The position numbers were made by a program, and so were the translations under genes. 26,729 nucleotides of DNA from Actinomycetota bacterium. GTDB lineage: Bacteria > Actinomycetota > Actinomycetes > Nanopelagicales > Nanopelagicaceae. This document shows positions 1-8,399 of this stretch, piece after piece. The stretch is from NCBI GenBank assembly GCA_026392775.1, contig JAPLBK010000092.1, positions 1-26,729 on the forward strand, in the 5' to 3' direction. Positions within the stretch are counted from its first letter, which is position 1. Each line of letters starts with the position of its first letter. Under the pieces are notes generated by a model. That model had not been told where the DNA came from. It searched no databases and was given only the letters and a program-made list of their open reading frames with translations.

Positions 1-1596
1 GTAATCATTTTAGGTAGTGGTCCTAATCGAATCGGCCAAGGTATCGAGTTCGACTATTCATGTGTTCATGCCTCCTTTGTTTTGCGTGAAGCTGGATACG
101 AAACCATTATGATCAACTGCAACCCAGAAACTGTTTCAACAGATTATGACACCAGTAATCGTCTCTACTTCGAACCATTGACTCTAGAAGACGTGATTGA
201 AGTTGTTCATGCTGAGTCACTAGCTGGTCCGGTCCTTGGTGTTATTACGCAGTTAGGTGGACAGACTCCTCTTGGACTTGCTGCAGGGTTGAAGGCCGCT
301 GGAATCACGATTCTTGGAACATCACCGGATGCAATCAACGTGGCTGAAGAGCGCGGTGCATTTGGAAATATCCTTAAAGAGCAGGGATTGACCGCCCCAG
401 AGTTCGGCATGGCAGCTTCGCAGTTAGAAGCAATCACCATTGCGCAAAGAATTGGCTATCCAGTATTAGTGCGCCCTTCCTTTGTTCTGGGTGGGCGCGG
501 TATGGAAATTGTTTATGATGATGCTGCTTTGGGTGGGTTCATCACGAGAGCGACAGATATAACGCCTGATCATCCGGTCTTAGTAGATAGATTCTTAGAT
601 AGCGCCATTGAAATTGATGTTGACGCACTCTTTGATGGAGAAGAGTTATTTTTGGGTGGTGTGATGGAACACATCGAAGAGGCAGGAATTCATAGTGGTG
701 ACAGTGCTTGCGTGCTGCCATCAATGACAGTGACACCAGCGCAACTGCTAGAAATTCGCCAAGCAACTGAGAAGATTGCTCGTGGTGTTGACGTGCGCGG
801 ATTAATCAACATTCAGTTTGCTATAGCAGAAAATATTTTATATGTACTCGAAGCTAATCCTCGAGCTTCTCGCACAGTCCCATTCGTTTCTAAAGCAACA
901 GGGGTCCCGCTGGCTAAAGCAGCAGCACGTATTGCAGTTGGTTCAACGATCGCCCAACTACGTGAAGAGAAGATTCTTCCAGCAACAGGTGATGGAATTG
1001 CAAAAGGAATTTCAGTGAAGGAAGCAGTACTTCCATGGAATCGATTCCGTAGAAGTGATGGTCGTGGAGTCGATTCTGTACTTGGGCCAGAGATGCGCTC
1101 TACTGGAGAAGTTATGGGCATTTCTCCAGCTTTTGGTGAGAGTTATGCAAAGAGTCAGATTGCAGCATTCGGACCCCTGCCAAAGTCGGGCACAGTTTTT
1201 ATCTCCTTGGCCGATAAAGACAAGGAATCTGGTATTCAAGCAGCCCTAGGTTTGCAAGAATGCGGATTTAGAATTTTAGCCACGGAGGGAACTGCAGCCT
1301 TTTTAAATACCCATGGCGTAACCTGCGTGACTGTGCGAAAGAACTCTGAGGGTACTGGGCCAATGGGCGAGAGAACCATTGTTGAAACTATTAACTCTGG
1401 AGATATTGATTTAGTAATCAATACACCTGTCGGTAGAGGAACGCGCCAGGATGGCTGGGCGATTCGTACTGCTTCAGTGCAACGCTCCATCCCGATTATC
1501 ACCACAACAGCGGGCTTTAGCGCAGCAGTTGAGGGTATTCGCTTCCTGCAAAGCAATAACCTTTCTATTAGATCCTTACAAAAATGGTTGGGTTAA
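1..1596 (+). CDS. carB: Carbamoyl-phosphate synthase large subunit, C-terminal half (5' truncated by window edge)
   Basis: The reading frame is open from base 1, so this is the 3' part of a gene that begins outside the window; the first in-frame TTG at 82 is not a real start. About 531 residues are present, roughly half of the usual ~1,070. The window opens at the second ATP-grasp half ([16 protein letters not shown]), which phosphorylates carbamate. The ATP-grasp signature [12 protein letters not shown] follows at about nt 853-888, and a C-terminal MGS-like allosteric domain covers about nt 1190-1560 (TEGTAAFL, then NTPVGRG). The enzyme uses the ammonia released by CarA, bicarbonate and 2 ATP to make carbamoyl phosphate for pyrimidines and arginine in the cytoplasm. 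The stop codon directly abuts the ATG of pyrK, so the two are surely co-transcribed. No lesion is visible. Confidence 0.97.
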   Translation, partial: VIILGSGPNRIGQGIEFDYSCVHASFVLREAGYETIMINCNPETVSTDYDTSNRLYFEPLTLEDVIEVVHAESLAGPVLGVITQLGGQTPLGLAAGLKAAGITILGTSPDAINVAEERGAFGNILKEQGLTAPEFGMAASQLEAITIAQRIGYPVLVRPSFVLGGRGMEIVYDDAALGGFITRATDITPDHPVLVDRFLDSAIEIDVDALFDGEELFLGGVMEHIEEAGIHSGDSACVLPSMTVTPAQLLEIRQATEKIARGVDVRGLINIQFAIAENILYVLEANPRASRTVPFVSKATGVPLAKAAARIAVGSTIAQLREEKILPATGDGIAKGISVKEAVLPWNRFRRSDGRGVDSVLGPEMRSTGEVMGISPAFGESYAKSQIAAFGPLPKSGTVFISLADKDKESGIQAALGLQECGFRILATEGTAAFLNTHGVTCVTVRKNSEGTGPMGERTIVETINSGDIDLVINTPVGRGTRQDGWAIRTASVQRSIPIITTTAGFSAAVEGIRFLQSNNLSIRSLQKWLG

Positions 1597-2433
1597 ATGG
1601 CAACCATCAATAAGAATGCTGCGCAGATTCGCGCAAATGTCGTCAGCAATAAACGAGTAGGGCAGTACCACCAACTTATTATCAATATTGGTGATCTAGC
1701 TCAGGTTTGTAAGCCTGGAAATTTTGCAGCAATAAATGTCGGTGGTGAGAATTCACGGATGATATTGCGTAGAGCTTTCGCAATATCTCGAGTTTCAGTT
1801 AACTCTGTCTCTGGCGGAACAATGGAGTTAATTGTTGCCCCTCATGGTCAGGGAAGTAAGTGGTTGTGCGCACAGGGTGAAGGTGTGATTTTAGATATCG
1901 TTGTTCCACTTGGAACTGCCTTTGGAATTCCCACTGAACCTGTTCAAGTTTTATTAGTCGGTGGTGGGTATGGATCAGCGCCACTTTTCGGTTTAGCTGA
2001 GGTTCTCAACGCTAAGGGTTGTCGGGTAGATATGTTGCTTGGCGCAAGTACTGCATCAAAAATATACGCACCTATGGAGGGCAAGCGTGCAGTCAATTCT
2101 CTGCGCATCTACACCGAAGATGGTTCGATGGGGCAGAGCGGCCGCGTGACCGAACCTATCGCTGGACTGATCGCAGATCTCAATATTGCAGTTATATATT
2201 CCTGTGGTCCTATGGCAATGCTCTCGGCTATTGATGAGATAACACGTGGTACTGATGTAGTCCATCAATGCGCGGTGGAAGAGTCAATGGCCTGCGGTAT
2301 CGGAATTTGTATGACATGTGTGATACCCGTTGCTGATAACGATGGAAATATCTCAATGTTGCGCTCATGTATTGATGGACCAGTGATGGATGGTTCTTTA
2401 GTTCAGTGGGACAAAGTTGGTAGAACGCTATGA
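1597..2433 (+). CDS. pyrK: Dihydroorotate dehydrogenase electron-transfer subunit (PyrK-type FAD / 2Fe-2S protein)
   Basis: 278 residues. The N-terminal half is a ferredoxin-reductase-like FAD domain (RRAFAIS near residues 58-64), followed by the NAD-binding part (LLVGGGYGSAPLFGLAE near 119-135 and YSCGPMAML near 201-209). The C-terminus carries a cysteine cluster C233-x4-C238-x2-C241-x16-C258, the spacing expected for the PyrK 2Fe-2S cluster. In class 1B enzymes PyrK passes electrons from PyrD FMN to NAD+ within a PyrK2PyrD2 complex. It starts at the base after the carB stop and its own stop overlaps the pyrD start (ATGA), so translational coupling with its partner is likely. The adjacent pyrD makes PyrK a better call than a generic flavodoxin reductase. 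Confidence 0.93.
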   Translation: MATINKNAAQIRANVVSNKRVGQYHQLIINIGDLAQVCKPGNFAAINVGGENSRMILRRAFAISRVSVNSVSGGTMELIVAPHGQGSKWLCAQGEGVILDIVVPLGTAFGIPTEPVQVLLVGGGYGSAPLFGLAEVLNAKGCRVDMLLGASTASKIYAPMEGKRAVNSLRIYTEDGSMGQSGRVTEPIAGLIADLNIAVIYSCGPMAMLSAIDEITRGTDVVHQCAVEESMACGIGICMTCVIPVADNDGNISMLRSCIDGPVMDGSLVQWDKVGRTL

Positions 2434-3368
2434 CGGCCCTGGATTTCTCAACAACTTTAGGAAACGCTTGGTTTCCGGCTCCAACTTTCACAGCAAGCGG
2501 TTGCGCTAGTTCAGGACGCGAGTTATCTCAATTTTTCGATATTACGACAATGGGTGGGGTGGTAACAAAATCAGTCATGCTCAAAGCACGTAATGGGCGT
2601 GCAACACCACGCATGGCTGAAACACCTAGTGGCATGCTCAACTCCATCGGGTTGCAGGGCCCCGGAATAGATGCTTTCATAGCTAAAGATGTTCCCTATC
2701 TTGTTGAACAAAAAGCACGAATAATTATTTCAATTGCAGGTGAGACTATTGAAGAGTATTCAACTTTGGCCCGTAAATTACGTTCAGTTTCTGGCATTAG
2801 CGCAATAGAAGTCAATATTTCATGTCCCAATGTTGAAAATAGGGGATTGGTCTTTGCCTGTGATCCAGAAGCATCGAAGCGAGTTATCGATGGTGTGCGC
2901 AGAACTATTGGGGGCGAGTTACCGATAATTGCGAAGTTATCACCTGATGTGACAGATCTTGTTTCTATCGCTCGTGGTGTGGTTGATGCCGGTGCAGATG
3001 GATTGGCGTTAATCAATACAGTTTTGGGAATGGTTATCAATCTAGACACAATGCGTCCGCATCTAGGTGGTAAAACTGGTGGTTTATCTGGCCCAGCTAT
3101 CAAGCCAATTGCCGTCAGAGCGGTGTATCAAGTCCATGCTGAGATGCCACAAGTTCCAATTCTTGGAATGGGTGGTATTTCAAGTGGTCGTGATGCCCTC
3201 GAAATGATAGCCGCTGGTGCTAGCGGGGTTTCTATAGGAACGGCTAGCTTTGGTAATCCAACAGCGATTATGTCGATTCAAAATGAGCTTAAAGATTTAT
3301 TGATCGCTAAAGGTTTCTCATCACTGCGCCAAGCGATTGGCTATGCACACCGACCAGAGAATGATTAG
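2430..3368 (+). CDS. pyrD: Dihydroorotate dehydrogenase, class 1B catalytic subunit
   Basis: 312 residues, an FMN TIM-barrel enzyme that oxidises dihydroorotate to orotate, step 4 of UMP synthesis. The motif EVNISCPN at residues 127-134 carries Cys132, the catalytic base of class 1 enzymes; the membrane-bound class 2 enzymes use Ser. There is no N-terminal membrane segment, which also argues for the soluble class. FMN phosphate-binding glycines are seen in ILGMGGISSGRDALEM and GASGVSIGTA near the C-terminus. It overlaps pyrK by 4 nt and is followed 3 nt later by pyrF. Mycobacterium uses a class 2 enzyme encoded elsewhere, so this NAD-linked version is a point of difference. Confidence 0.95.
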   Translation: MTALDFSTTLGNAWFPAPTFTASGCASSGRELSQFFDITTMGGVVTKSVMLKARNGRATPRMAETPSGMLNSIGLQGPGIDAFIAKDVPYLVEQKARIIISIAGETIEEYSTLARKLRSVSGISAIEVNISCPNVENRGLVFACDPEASKRVIDGVRRTIGGELPIIAKLSPDVTDLVSIARGVVDAGADGLALINTVLGMVINLDTMRPHLGGKTGGLSGPAIKPIAVRAVYQVHAEMPQVPILGMGGISSGRDALEMIAAGASGVSIGTASFGNPTAIMSIQNELKDLLIAKGFSSLRQAIGYAHRPEND

Positions 3369-3371
3369 ACG

Positions 3372-4079
3372 ATGAATAAACCAGCGCCAATCGTTCTAGC
3401 TGTTGATATCAATGATTTGGACGTTGCCAAGCAATGGGTAAGCGCAACAGATGGAGTGATATCAGTAGTTAAGTTGGGTTTAGAATTTTATACAACTTTT
3501 GGTAACGAAGGAATCAAAGCCATTTCTGATAGTTGTGGTACTGATATTTTCCTTGATTTGAAGCTGCATGACATTCCACACACAGTCGCAGGGGCAGCAC
3601 GTGCTGTCTCAATCTTGCGACCTAAGTTTCTAACAGTGCATGCAGCAGGTGGAAGTGCGATGGTTCAGGCTGCAGCTGATGCAATGCCTGCAACTCACAT
3701 TACTGGTGTGACTATTCTGACTTCTCTATCTGAAAAAGATGTCGCGGATATTGGCTTCAAATCTCACGCTTTAGATTCTGCTGTTGGTTTGGCAAAGATT
3801 GCGATCTCAGGTGGAGCACGGGCAATCGTCTGTTCACCTCTTGAAATCTTGGCGATTCGCGAAAATCTTGGTGCTGACATAACCATCATCACACCAGGCG
3901 TTCGTCCAGCCGACTCTGCAGGCGATGATGACCAAGCACGAACAATGACGCCACGTGAAGCTATCGATCGCGGAGCAAATTTCGTCGTTATTGGCCGTCC
4001 GATCACGCAAAGTTTTGCAAATGGTGCTCAAGCCATGCGTGAGCGAGCAATAGAGCTTGCTGAGCAGATTCTCAATTAA
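3372..4079 (+). CDS. pyrF: Orotidine 5'-phosphate decarboxylase, short form
   Basis: 235 residues. It decarboxylates OMP to UMP, the last step of the pathway. The active-site signature DLKLHDIPHT (residues 62-71) supplies the Asp-Lys-Asp tetrad members D62, K64 and D67, with K34 upstream. The phosphate-binding end is seen in ITPGVRPADSAGDDD and VIGRPIT. The length is that of the short bacterial form (E. coli / Bacillus type, about 230-245 aa) rather than the longer mycobacterial form (about 275 aa). It starts 3 nt after pyrD and is the last gene of the pyr operon seen here; a new promoter follows for the next gene. Confidence 0.96.
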   Translation: MNKPAPIVLAVDINDLDVAKQWVSATDGVISVVKLGLEFYTTFGNEGIKAISDSCGTDIFLDLKLHDIPHTVAGAARAVSILRPKFLTVHAAGGSAMVQAAADAMPATHITGVTILTSLSEKDVADIGFKSHALDSAVGLAKIAISGGARAIVCSPLEILAIRENLGADITIITPGVRPADSAGDDDQARTMTPREAIDRGANFVVIGRPITQSFANGAQAMRERAIELAEQILN

Positions 4080-4092
4080 CTTCACATGCAGT

Positions 4093-4098
4093 TAGGGT
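4093..4098 (+). promoter_or_regulatory. -10 element, leaderless promoter of mIHF–gmk
   Basis: TAGGGT ends exactly 6 nt before the ATG at 4105. This fits a sigma-70-type -10 (TANNNT) with transcription starting at or next to the start codon. No Shine-Dalgarno sequence precedes the ATG, and no convincing -35 box is seen. Confidence 0.6.
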
Positions 4099-4104
4099 TA
4101 GTGC

Positions 4105-4977
4105 ATGGGAGCACCTCCGATACTTACCCCGCAGCAACGCGCTGATGCTTTAGCCAAGGCTGCAACTTCCCGAAAGCGACGTGCGGAGGTCAAGTCGAAA
4201 ATCAAATCAGGTGAGTACACCATTGATACTGTTTTAGAGCTAGCACAGAAAGATGATGCCGTAGCTAAGATGCGAGTACGAGAGCTATTGGAAGCACTCT
4301 CTGGTGTTGGAAAAGTTCGAGCGCAGAGCCTTATGGAGAAATTAAATATCTCACCCACCCGTAGAATTCAGGGACTTGGTCGCCATCAAATAAAGGAACT
4401 GCGTAGCGAATTTATGAAGAGTACACATGCGGTCCGTCCGGGGAAACTTATCGTTCTCTCTGGCCCAGGGGGAGTAGGCAAAAGTACAGTTGCTGCACTC
4501 CTGCGCAAGTCGGGAGATTTCTGGGTCAGTGTCTCGGCAACGACGAGACAACCTCGAAACAATGAACTTAACGGAATCGATTATTTCTTCATTTCAAATG
4601 AGGAGTTCGATCGCAGAATTAAAGAGGATGGGTTCTTAGAGTGGGCGATGTTTGCTGGAAATCGTTATGGCACACCTAGTGTTGAAGTGCAGGATGCACT
4701 TTTGCGTGGTGAGAATATATTGCTTGAGATTGAAATCGACGGTGCTAAGCAAGTTAAAGCACATCTGCCACAAGCAATTCTCGTATTTCTAGAGCCTCCT
4801 TCATGGGAGGAGTTAGTAGCTCGTCTTGAAGGTCGGGGAACTGATAATCCAGAGAGAAGGGCTCAGCGGTTGCAGTTGGCCCAAGAAGAGCTAGCTGCAG
4901 CCTCATTTTTCGATCATGTCATCGTAAATGACGCCGTCGAGCGGGTCGTTGCACAACTGGTAGCATTGGCCTCTTGA
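4105..4977 (+). CDS. gmk: Fusion of integration host factor (mIHF) and guanylate kinase
   Basis: One uninterrupted 290-residue frame contains two proteins that are separate neighbours (mihF, gmk) in Mycobacterium. Residues 1-103 match the actinobacterial nucleoid protein m[12 protein letters not shown], the GVGKVRA turn at 67-73, and the basic [10 protein letters not shown] at 86-95 expected to contact DNA. Residues from about 112 form a complete guanylate kinase (GMP + ATP to GDP + ADP). It has P-loop GPGGVGKST (120-128), GMP-binding S144, R148, R151, Y160, E179 and Y188, and the late [11 protein letters not shown] helix. The linker is short (about 105-112). An in-frame ATG (Met104) lies at the domain junction and could give free kinase, but it has only a distant purine stretch upstream. 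Kinase identity is certain and the mIHF half very likely. Whether the fused protein stays fused in the cell is unknown. Confidence 0.94.
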   Translation: MGAPPILTPQQRADALAKAATSRKRRAEVKSKIKSGEYTIDTVLELAQKDDAVAKMRVRELLEALSGVGKVRAQSLMEKLNISPTRRIQGLGRHQIKELRSEFMKSTHAVRPGKLIVLSGPGGVGKSTVAALLRKSGDFWVSVSATTRQPRNNELNGIDYFFISNEEFDRRIKEDGFLEWAMFAGNRYGTPSVEVQDALLRGENILLEIEIDGAKQVKAHLPQAILVFLEPPSWEELVARLEGRGTDNPERRAQRLQLAQEELAAASFFDHVIVNDAVERVVAQLVALAS

Positions 4978-5026
4978 GTCCGCAGACGGATTCTCACAGC
5001 GCACTAGATTTGAGCGGGGTATAAAC

Positions 5027-5275
5027 ATGGATGGCATTACAAATCCACCTATTGATGAACTTCTAGATAAGAGCGGTTCTAAGTACAGTTTAGTTTTGTA
5101 TGCAGCTAAGCGTGCTCGTCAGATCAATGCCTATTACTCACAGCTAGGTGAAGGTCTTCTTGAGTATGTAGGACCGCTAGTTGAGACACATGTCCATGAG
5201 AAGCCATTATCAATCGCACTTCGCGAGATAAATGAAGGCTTACTCACGATTGAAAATCTAGAACCAACAGCTTAA
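5027..5275 (+). CDS. rpoZ: RNA polymerase omega subunit
   Basis: 82 residues, a small omega protein that helps fold and assemble the beta' subunit of RNA polymerase. The N-terminal pattern [11 protein letters not shown]3-KYSLV followed by AAKRARQIN is the conserved omega core. [15 protein letters not shown] near residues 65-79 is the typical actinobacterial C-terminal helix. Its place between gmk and coaBC is the conserved actinobacterial order. A purine-rich GAGCGGGG lies 9-16 nt before the ATG and could serve as a ribosome binding site. The 49-nt gap after gmk shows no clear hairpin. Confidence 0.93.
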   Translation: MDGITNPPIDELLDKSGSKYSLVLYAAKRARQINAYYSQLGEGLLEYVGPLVETHVHEKPLSIALREINEGLLTIENLEPTA

Positions 5276-5286
5276 GTACTAGGTCT

Positions 5287-6471
5287 ATGAGCGCCACTAA
5301 CCGCGAGGTTATCCTCGGTATCGGTGGTGGAATTGCTGCATATAAATCCGCTGATCTATTGCGACGCCTGCAAGATAATGGCTTCGCTGTAACTGTTGTT
5401 CCAACCCCAAATTCACTCAACTTTGTTGGTGTTGCAACGTGGCAAGCTCTTTCTGGTCGTCAAGTAACAACACAGGTGTGGGAAGACGTAGATCAAGTCC
5501 GACATATTTCTTTAGCAAAGTTGGCCGATTTTTTCATTATCGCTCCAGCAACTGCAGATTTGATTGCACGATTAGCTATGGGCCGAGCCGATGATTTACT
5601 CACCAACCTCGTCTTAGCTAGCGCAGTCCCGAAGTTAGTTGTTCCAGCGATGCATCCGTCCATGTGGCTAGATCCAGCAACAGTTGCAAATGTTTCAACG
5701 TTGCGATCACGTGGTTTTGTTGTCATGGAACCCGAAGTGGGACGCTTGACTGGATCTGATTCTGGTCAAGGACGTTTTCCGCAGACGCAGGCAATCATTG
5801 ATCAATTTTTTATCATGAGTGGACTTAAGCGCGACCTAGTAGGGAAAAAAGTATTAGTGACAGCCGGTGGCACACGTGAAGCAATCGATCCTGTGCGCTA
5901 CATCGGAAATAGATCTTCGGGAAAGCAAGGGGTTGCCGTAGCAAAAGCTGCGGCAGCACGTGGTGCCACGGTACATCTAATCGCTGCCAATGTTGATATA
6001 GCTGATTGTGAGGGCATGGTGACAACACATGTTGAAAGTGCAGATCAGATGCTAGCTGAATTAGAGAAGAGTTTTACTGACACAGATATCTTGGTGATGA
6101 GCGCAGCGGTTGCCGATGCTAAACCTAGGAACAGATCAATAGAAAAGATTGATAAAGGTGATTTCACCTCCATAGATTTGCAAGTTAATCCTGATCTTCT
6201 AGCTACTTTGTCGGCAAAGAAAACTAAGCAAGTGACGGTTGGATTTGCGGCTCAAACTAGCGAACTCATACCATCTGCTAAATCTAAACTCATCGCTAAA
6301 GGCTTAGACCTCATATATGTCAATGATGTCTCCGGAGGAGCTATTTTTGGTCAGGACGAGACCGAGGGCACGATTGTGCTTCGCAATGGAGAATTAATCC
6401 CTATTGCACGTCAATCCAAAGACACGCTTGCCCATCATCTACTCGATTATGCTCTTGAGCAGTTAGGTTAG
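5287..6471 (+). CDS. coaBC: Bifunctional phosphopantothenoylcysteine decarboxylase / phosphopantothenate–cysteine ligase
   Basis: 394 residues, two consecutive steps of coenzyme A synthesis. The N-terminal CoaC flavoprotein (residues 5-180) has [10 protein letters not shown], the catalytic His73 in VRHISLA, and PAMHPSMW (120-127). The family usually has PAMN here, but the His variant is also seen in mycobacterial CoaBC. The C-terminal CoaB ligase starts near 187 with [18 protein letters not shown] and GNRSSGKQG for nucleotide binding, and [11 protein letters not shown] is the conserved mid-domain motif. It begins 11 nt after rpoZ. The stop codon overlaps the putative -10 of metK. The gene is full length for the fused form. 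Confidence 0.96.
   Translation: MSATNREVILGIGGGIAAYKSADLLRRLQDNGFAVTVVPTPNSLNFVGVATWQALSGRQVTTQVWEDVDQVRHISLAKLADFFIIAPATADLIARLAMGRADDLLTNLVLASAVPKLVVPAMHPSMWLDPATVANVSTLRSRGFVVMEPEVGRLTGSDSGQGRFPQTQAIIDQFFIMSGLKRDLVGKKVLVTAGGTREAIDPVRYIGNRSSGKQGVAVAKAAAARGATVHLIAANVDIADCEGMVTTHVESADQMLAELEKSFTDTDILVMSAAVADAKPRNRSIEKIDKGDFTSIDLQVNPDLLATLSAKKTKQVTVGFAAQTSELIPSAKSKLIAKGLDLIYVNDVSGGAIFGQDETEGTIVLRNGELIPIARQSKDTLAHHLLDYALEQLG
6464..6469 (+). promoter_or_regulatory. -10 element of metK inside the end of coaBC
   Basis: TAGGTT ends exactly 6 nt before the metK ATG at 6476, the same layout as the other leaderless candidates. It lies in the last codons of coaBC, so it could be partly coincidental with the Gly-stop codons. 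Confidence 0.45.
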
Positions 6472-6475
6472 GACA

Positions 6476-7666
6476 ATGTCACAACGTCTGTTCACATCAG
6501 AGTCAGTAACTGAGGGCCATCCAGACAAGATTGCAGATGCAATCTCTGACGCCGTATTGGATTCCTTACTATCGCAAGATAAGAAATCCCGCGTAGCAGT
6601 TGAAACACTCATCACGACTGGACAAGTTCATGTTGCTGGTGAAGTTACAACTGATGGTTATGCCGATGTTATGGGGATTGTTCGCGATACTGTCCTCAAT
6701 ATTGGATATGACTCATCGGATAAAGGTTTTGACGGCAATAGCTGCGGAGTCTCAATCTCAATTGGTCAGCAATCTCAGGATATTGCGCAGGGTGTTGATG
6801 ATGCATATGAGCATCGCGTTGGTTCACAAGTAGATCCACTAGATCTACAGGGTGCTGGCGATCAAGGTTTGATGTTTGGTTACGCTTGTGATGATACGAA
6901 AGAATTGATGCCCCTTCCTATCTGGCTTGCACACGCCCTTGCTCAGCAGTTAACTAAGGTGCGAAAGTCTGGTTTGCTTCCTTATCTTCGCCCAGATGGA
7001 AAGACTCAAGTAACCATTGAATATGAGGGTGATCGCGCAGTAGCGCTCAACACTGTCGTTATTTCAAGCCAGCATGCTGAAGAAGTAGATGTTGTAAAGA
7101 AACTCACTCCTGAAATTATTGCGCATGTCATTGACCCAATCTTGGCAACAATTGATTTGCCTCGTAAAGATTTGCACACATTAATCAATCCAACTGGTCG
7201 CTTCGTCATTGGTGGACCGATGGGTGATGCCGGCTTAACTGGGCGCAAGATTATTGTCGATACTTACGGTGGAATGGCCCGTCACGGTGGAGGAGCATTT
7301 AGTGGCAAAGATCCATCTAAGGTGGATCGTTCTGCGGCATATGCAATGCGATGGGTTGCAAAGAATGTAGTTGCAGCTGGTTTGGCCAGGCGCTGCGAAG
7401 TACAGGTTGCCTACGCGATTGGTAAGGCGCAACCTGTGGGAGTATTCGTCGAGACTTTTGGGACCGAAACAGTGCCAGTATCTAAGATTCAAAACGCAGT
7501 GACAACTGTTTTTGATCTCCGACCAGCTGCCATCATTCGCGATTTAGACCTCTTGCGCCCTATCTATTCACTTACAAGTGCGTACGGACACTTTGGTCGC
7601 GAACTTCCAGAGTTTGCTTGGGAACGTACCAATCGCGTTTCAGAGCTACAAAACGCGATTAAGTAA
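6476..7666 (+). CDS. metK: S-adenosylmethionine synthetase
   Basis: 396 residues, normal family length. It joins methionine and ATP to give SAM plus phosphate and pyrophosphate in the cytoplasm. The N-terminus [19 protein letters not shown] holds the catalytic His15 and Asp17. [12 protein letters not shown] is the ATP-binding hexapeptide region. [21 protein letters not shown] and the P-loop-like [19 protein letters not shown] follow in the usual order. It lies 4 nt after coaBC. No SAM riboswitch is present, since the upstream gap is only four bases. priA follows 5 nt after the stop. Confidence 0.98.
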   Translation: MSQRLFTSESVTEGHPDKIADAISDAVLDSLLSQDKKSRVAVETLITTGQVHVAGEVTTDGYADVMGIVRDTVLNIGYDSSDKGFDGNSCGVSISIGQQSQDIAQGVDDAYEHRVGSQVDPLDLQGAGDQGLMFGYACDDTKELMPLPIWLAHALAQQLTKVRKSGLLPYLRPDGKTQVTIEYEGDRAVALNTVVISSQHAEEVDVVKKLTPEIIAHVIDPILATIDLPRKDLHTLINPTGRFVIGGPMGDAGLTGRKIIVDTYGGMARHGGGAFSGKDPSKVDRSAAYAMRWVAKNVVAAGLARRCEVQVAYAIGKAQPVGVFVETFGTETVPVSKIQNAVTTVFDLRPAAIIRDLDLLRPIYSLTSAYGHFGRELPEFAWERTNRVSELQNAIK

Positions 7667-7763
7667 TCACTGTGGCAACGCCACGGCTATTTAGACTCAA
7701 CCTGCGCCTAGCGGGCCTATTGCAACAGGTTTACCGTATGCACGAGTCTGGGTTGATACAGGT

Positions 7764-8399
7764 GTGTTTCATTTAGATGCGCCTTATGACTACGAAGTCC
7801 CAGAGAAGTTTGCAAACATCGTGACTACTGGTGTGCGCGTACAAGTTCCTTTCGGAAGCCGCGAAGTAGAGGGTCTGGTTATCGAACGAGTAGTCGCCCC
7901 CAAGGTTACTAGTGGGCTCAAATCGATCACGAAAATTCTTTCAGTGCATCCGGTCGCGACAGCGAAATCTCTTGAGCTAATTATCCAATGCGCACAAAGA
8001 TGGGCTGCCAATCCTTGGGATGTCATCAGAAGCGCTATTCCACCCAGAGTGGCATCAGTTGATAAAATCTATCAGCCCTTTCAATCGAGAACTGTCAGGA
8101 CCATTAATCAATCAGATGTGTGTTTTCGCGCCTTTGAGCCGCACCTTTCAGCACATGCTCAAGTCGCATCGATAGCCCTTGAAGCGAGTCGTAAAGGATC
8201 GGTATTAATTGTTGTACCCGATGAACGTGACATCCTTGCCATTTGCGCGCAGCTTGAAAGTTCTTCACAACCTGTTTTACGTATAGATAGTTCTCTTTCA
8301 CGCAATGACAGATATTCGAACTTTTTGCAAGCTATGGAAGTTCAAAATCAGATCATCATTGGTTCAAGAAGTGCCATCTTTAGTCGCAATGATGCGTAA
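7764..8399 (+). CDS. PriA N-terminal fragment (open frame within disrupted priA)
   Basis: This is the 211-residue open part of the N-terminal half. The GTG at 7764 is the only standard start codon in frame after the stop at 7692, but homologous sequence (RVWVDTG) continues upstream of it, so it is unlikely to be the ancestral start. It begins FHLDAPYDYEVPEKF, the 3'-DNA-binding domain of PriA. It continues into a helicase-like domain with VLIVVPDERD and IIIGSRSAIF (motif Ia/Ib-like positions) but no GxGKT. It ends abruptly at TAA 8397-8399 just after the SRSAIF motif, where an intact protein would continue into the Walker B region. Confidence 0.5.
   Translation: MFHLDAPYDYEVPEKFANIVTTGVRVQVPFGSREVEGLVIERVVAPKVTSGLKSITKILSVHPVATAKSLELIIQCAQRWAANPWDVIRSAIPPRVASVDKIYQPFQSRTVRTINQSDVCFRAFEPHLSAHAQVASIALEASRKGSVLIVVPDERDILAICAQLESSSQPVLRIDSSLSRNDRYSNFLQAMEVQNQIIIGSRSAIFSRNDA

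Noticed and set aside
2696..3103. Minus-strand open frame of 135 codons opposite pyrD
   Set aside because: It is a shadow of pyrD, which is complete with its catalytic Cys and correct operon spacing.
4978..5026. Terminator after the gmk fusion
   Set aside because: TCCG...CGGA near 4979-4990 makes only a 4-bp stem with no T-tract.
6472..6475. SAM riboswitch before metK
   Set aside because: Only 4 nt separate coaBC from metK, so there is no room for an aptamer.
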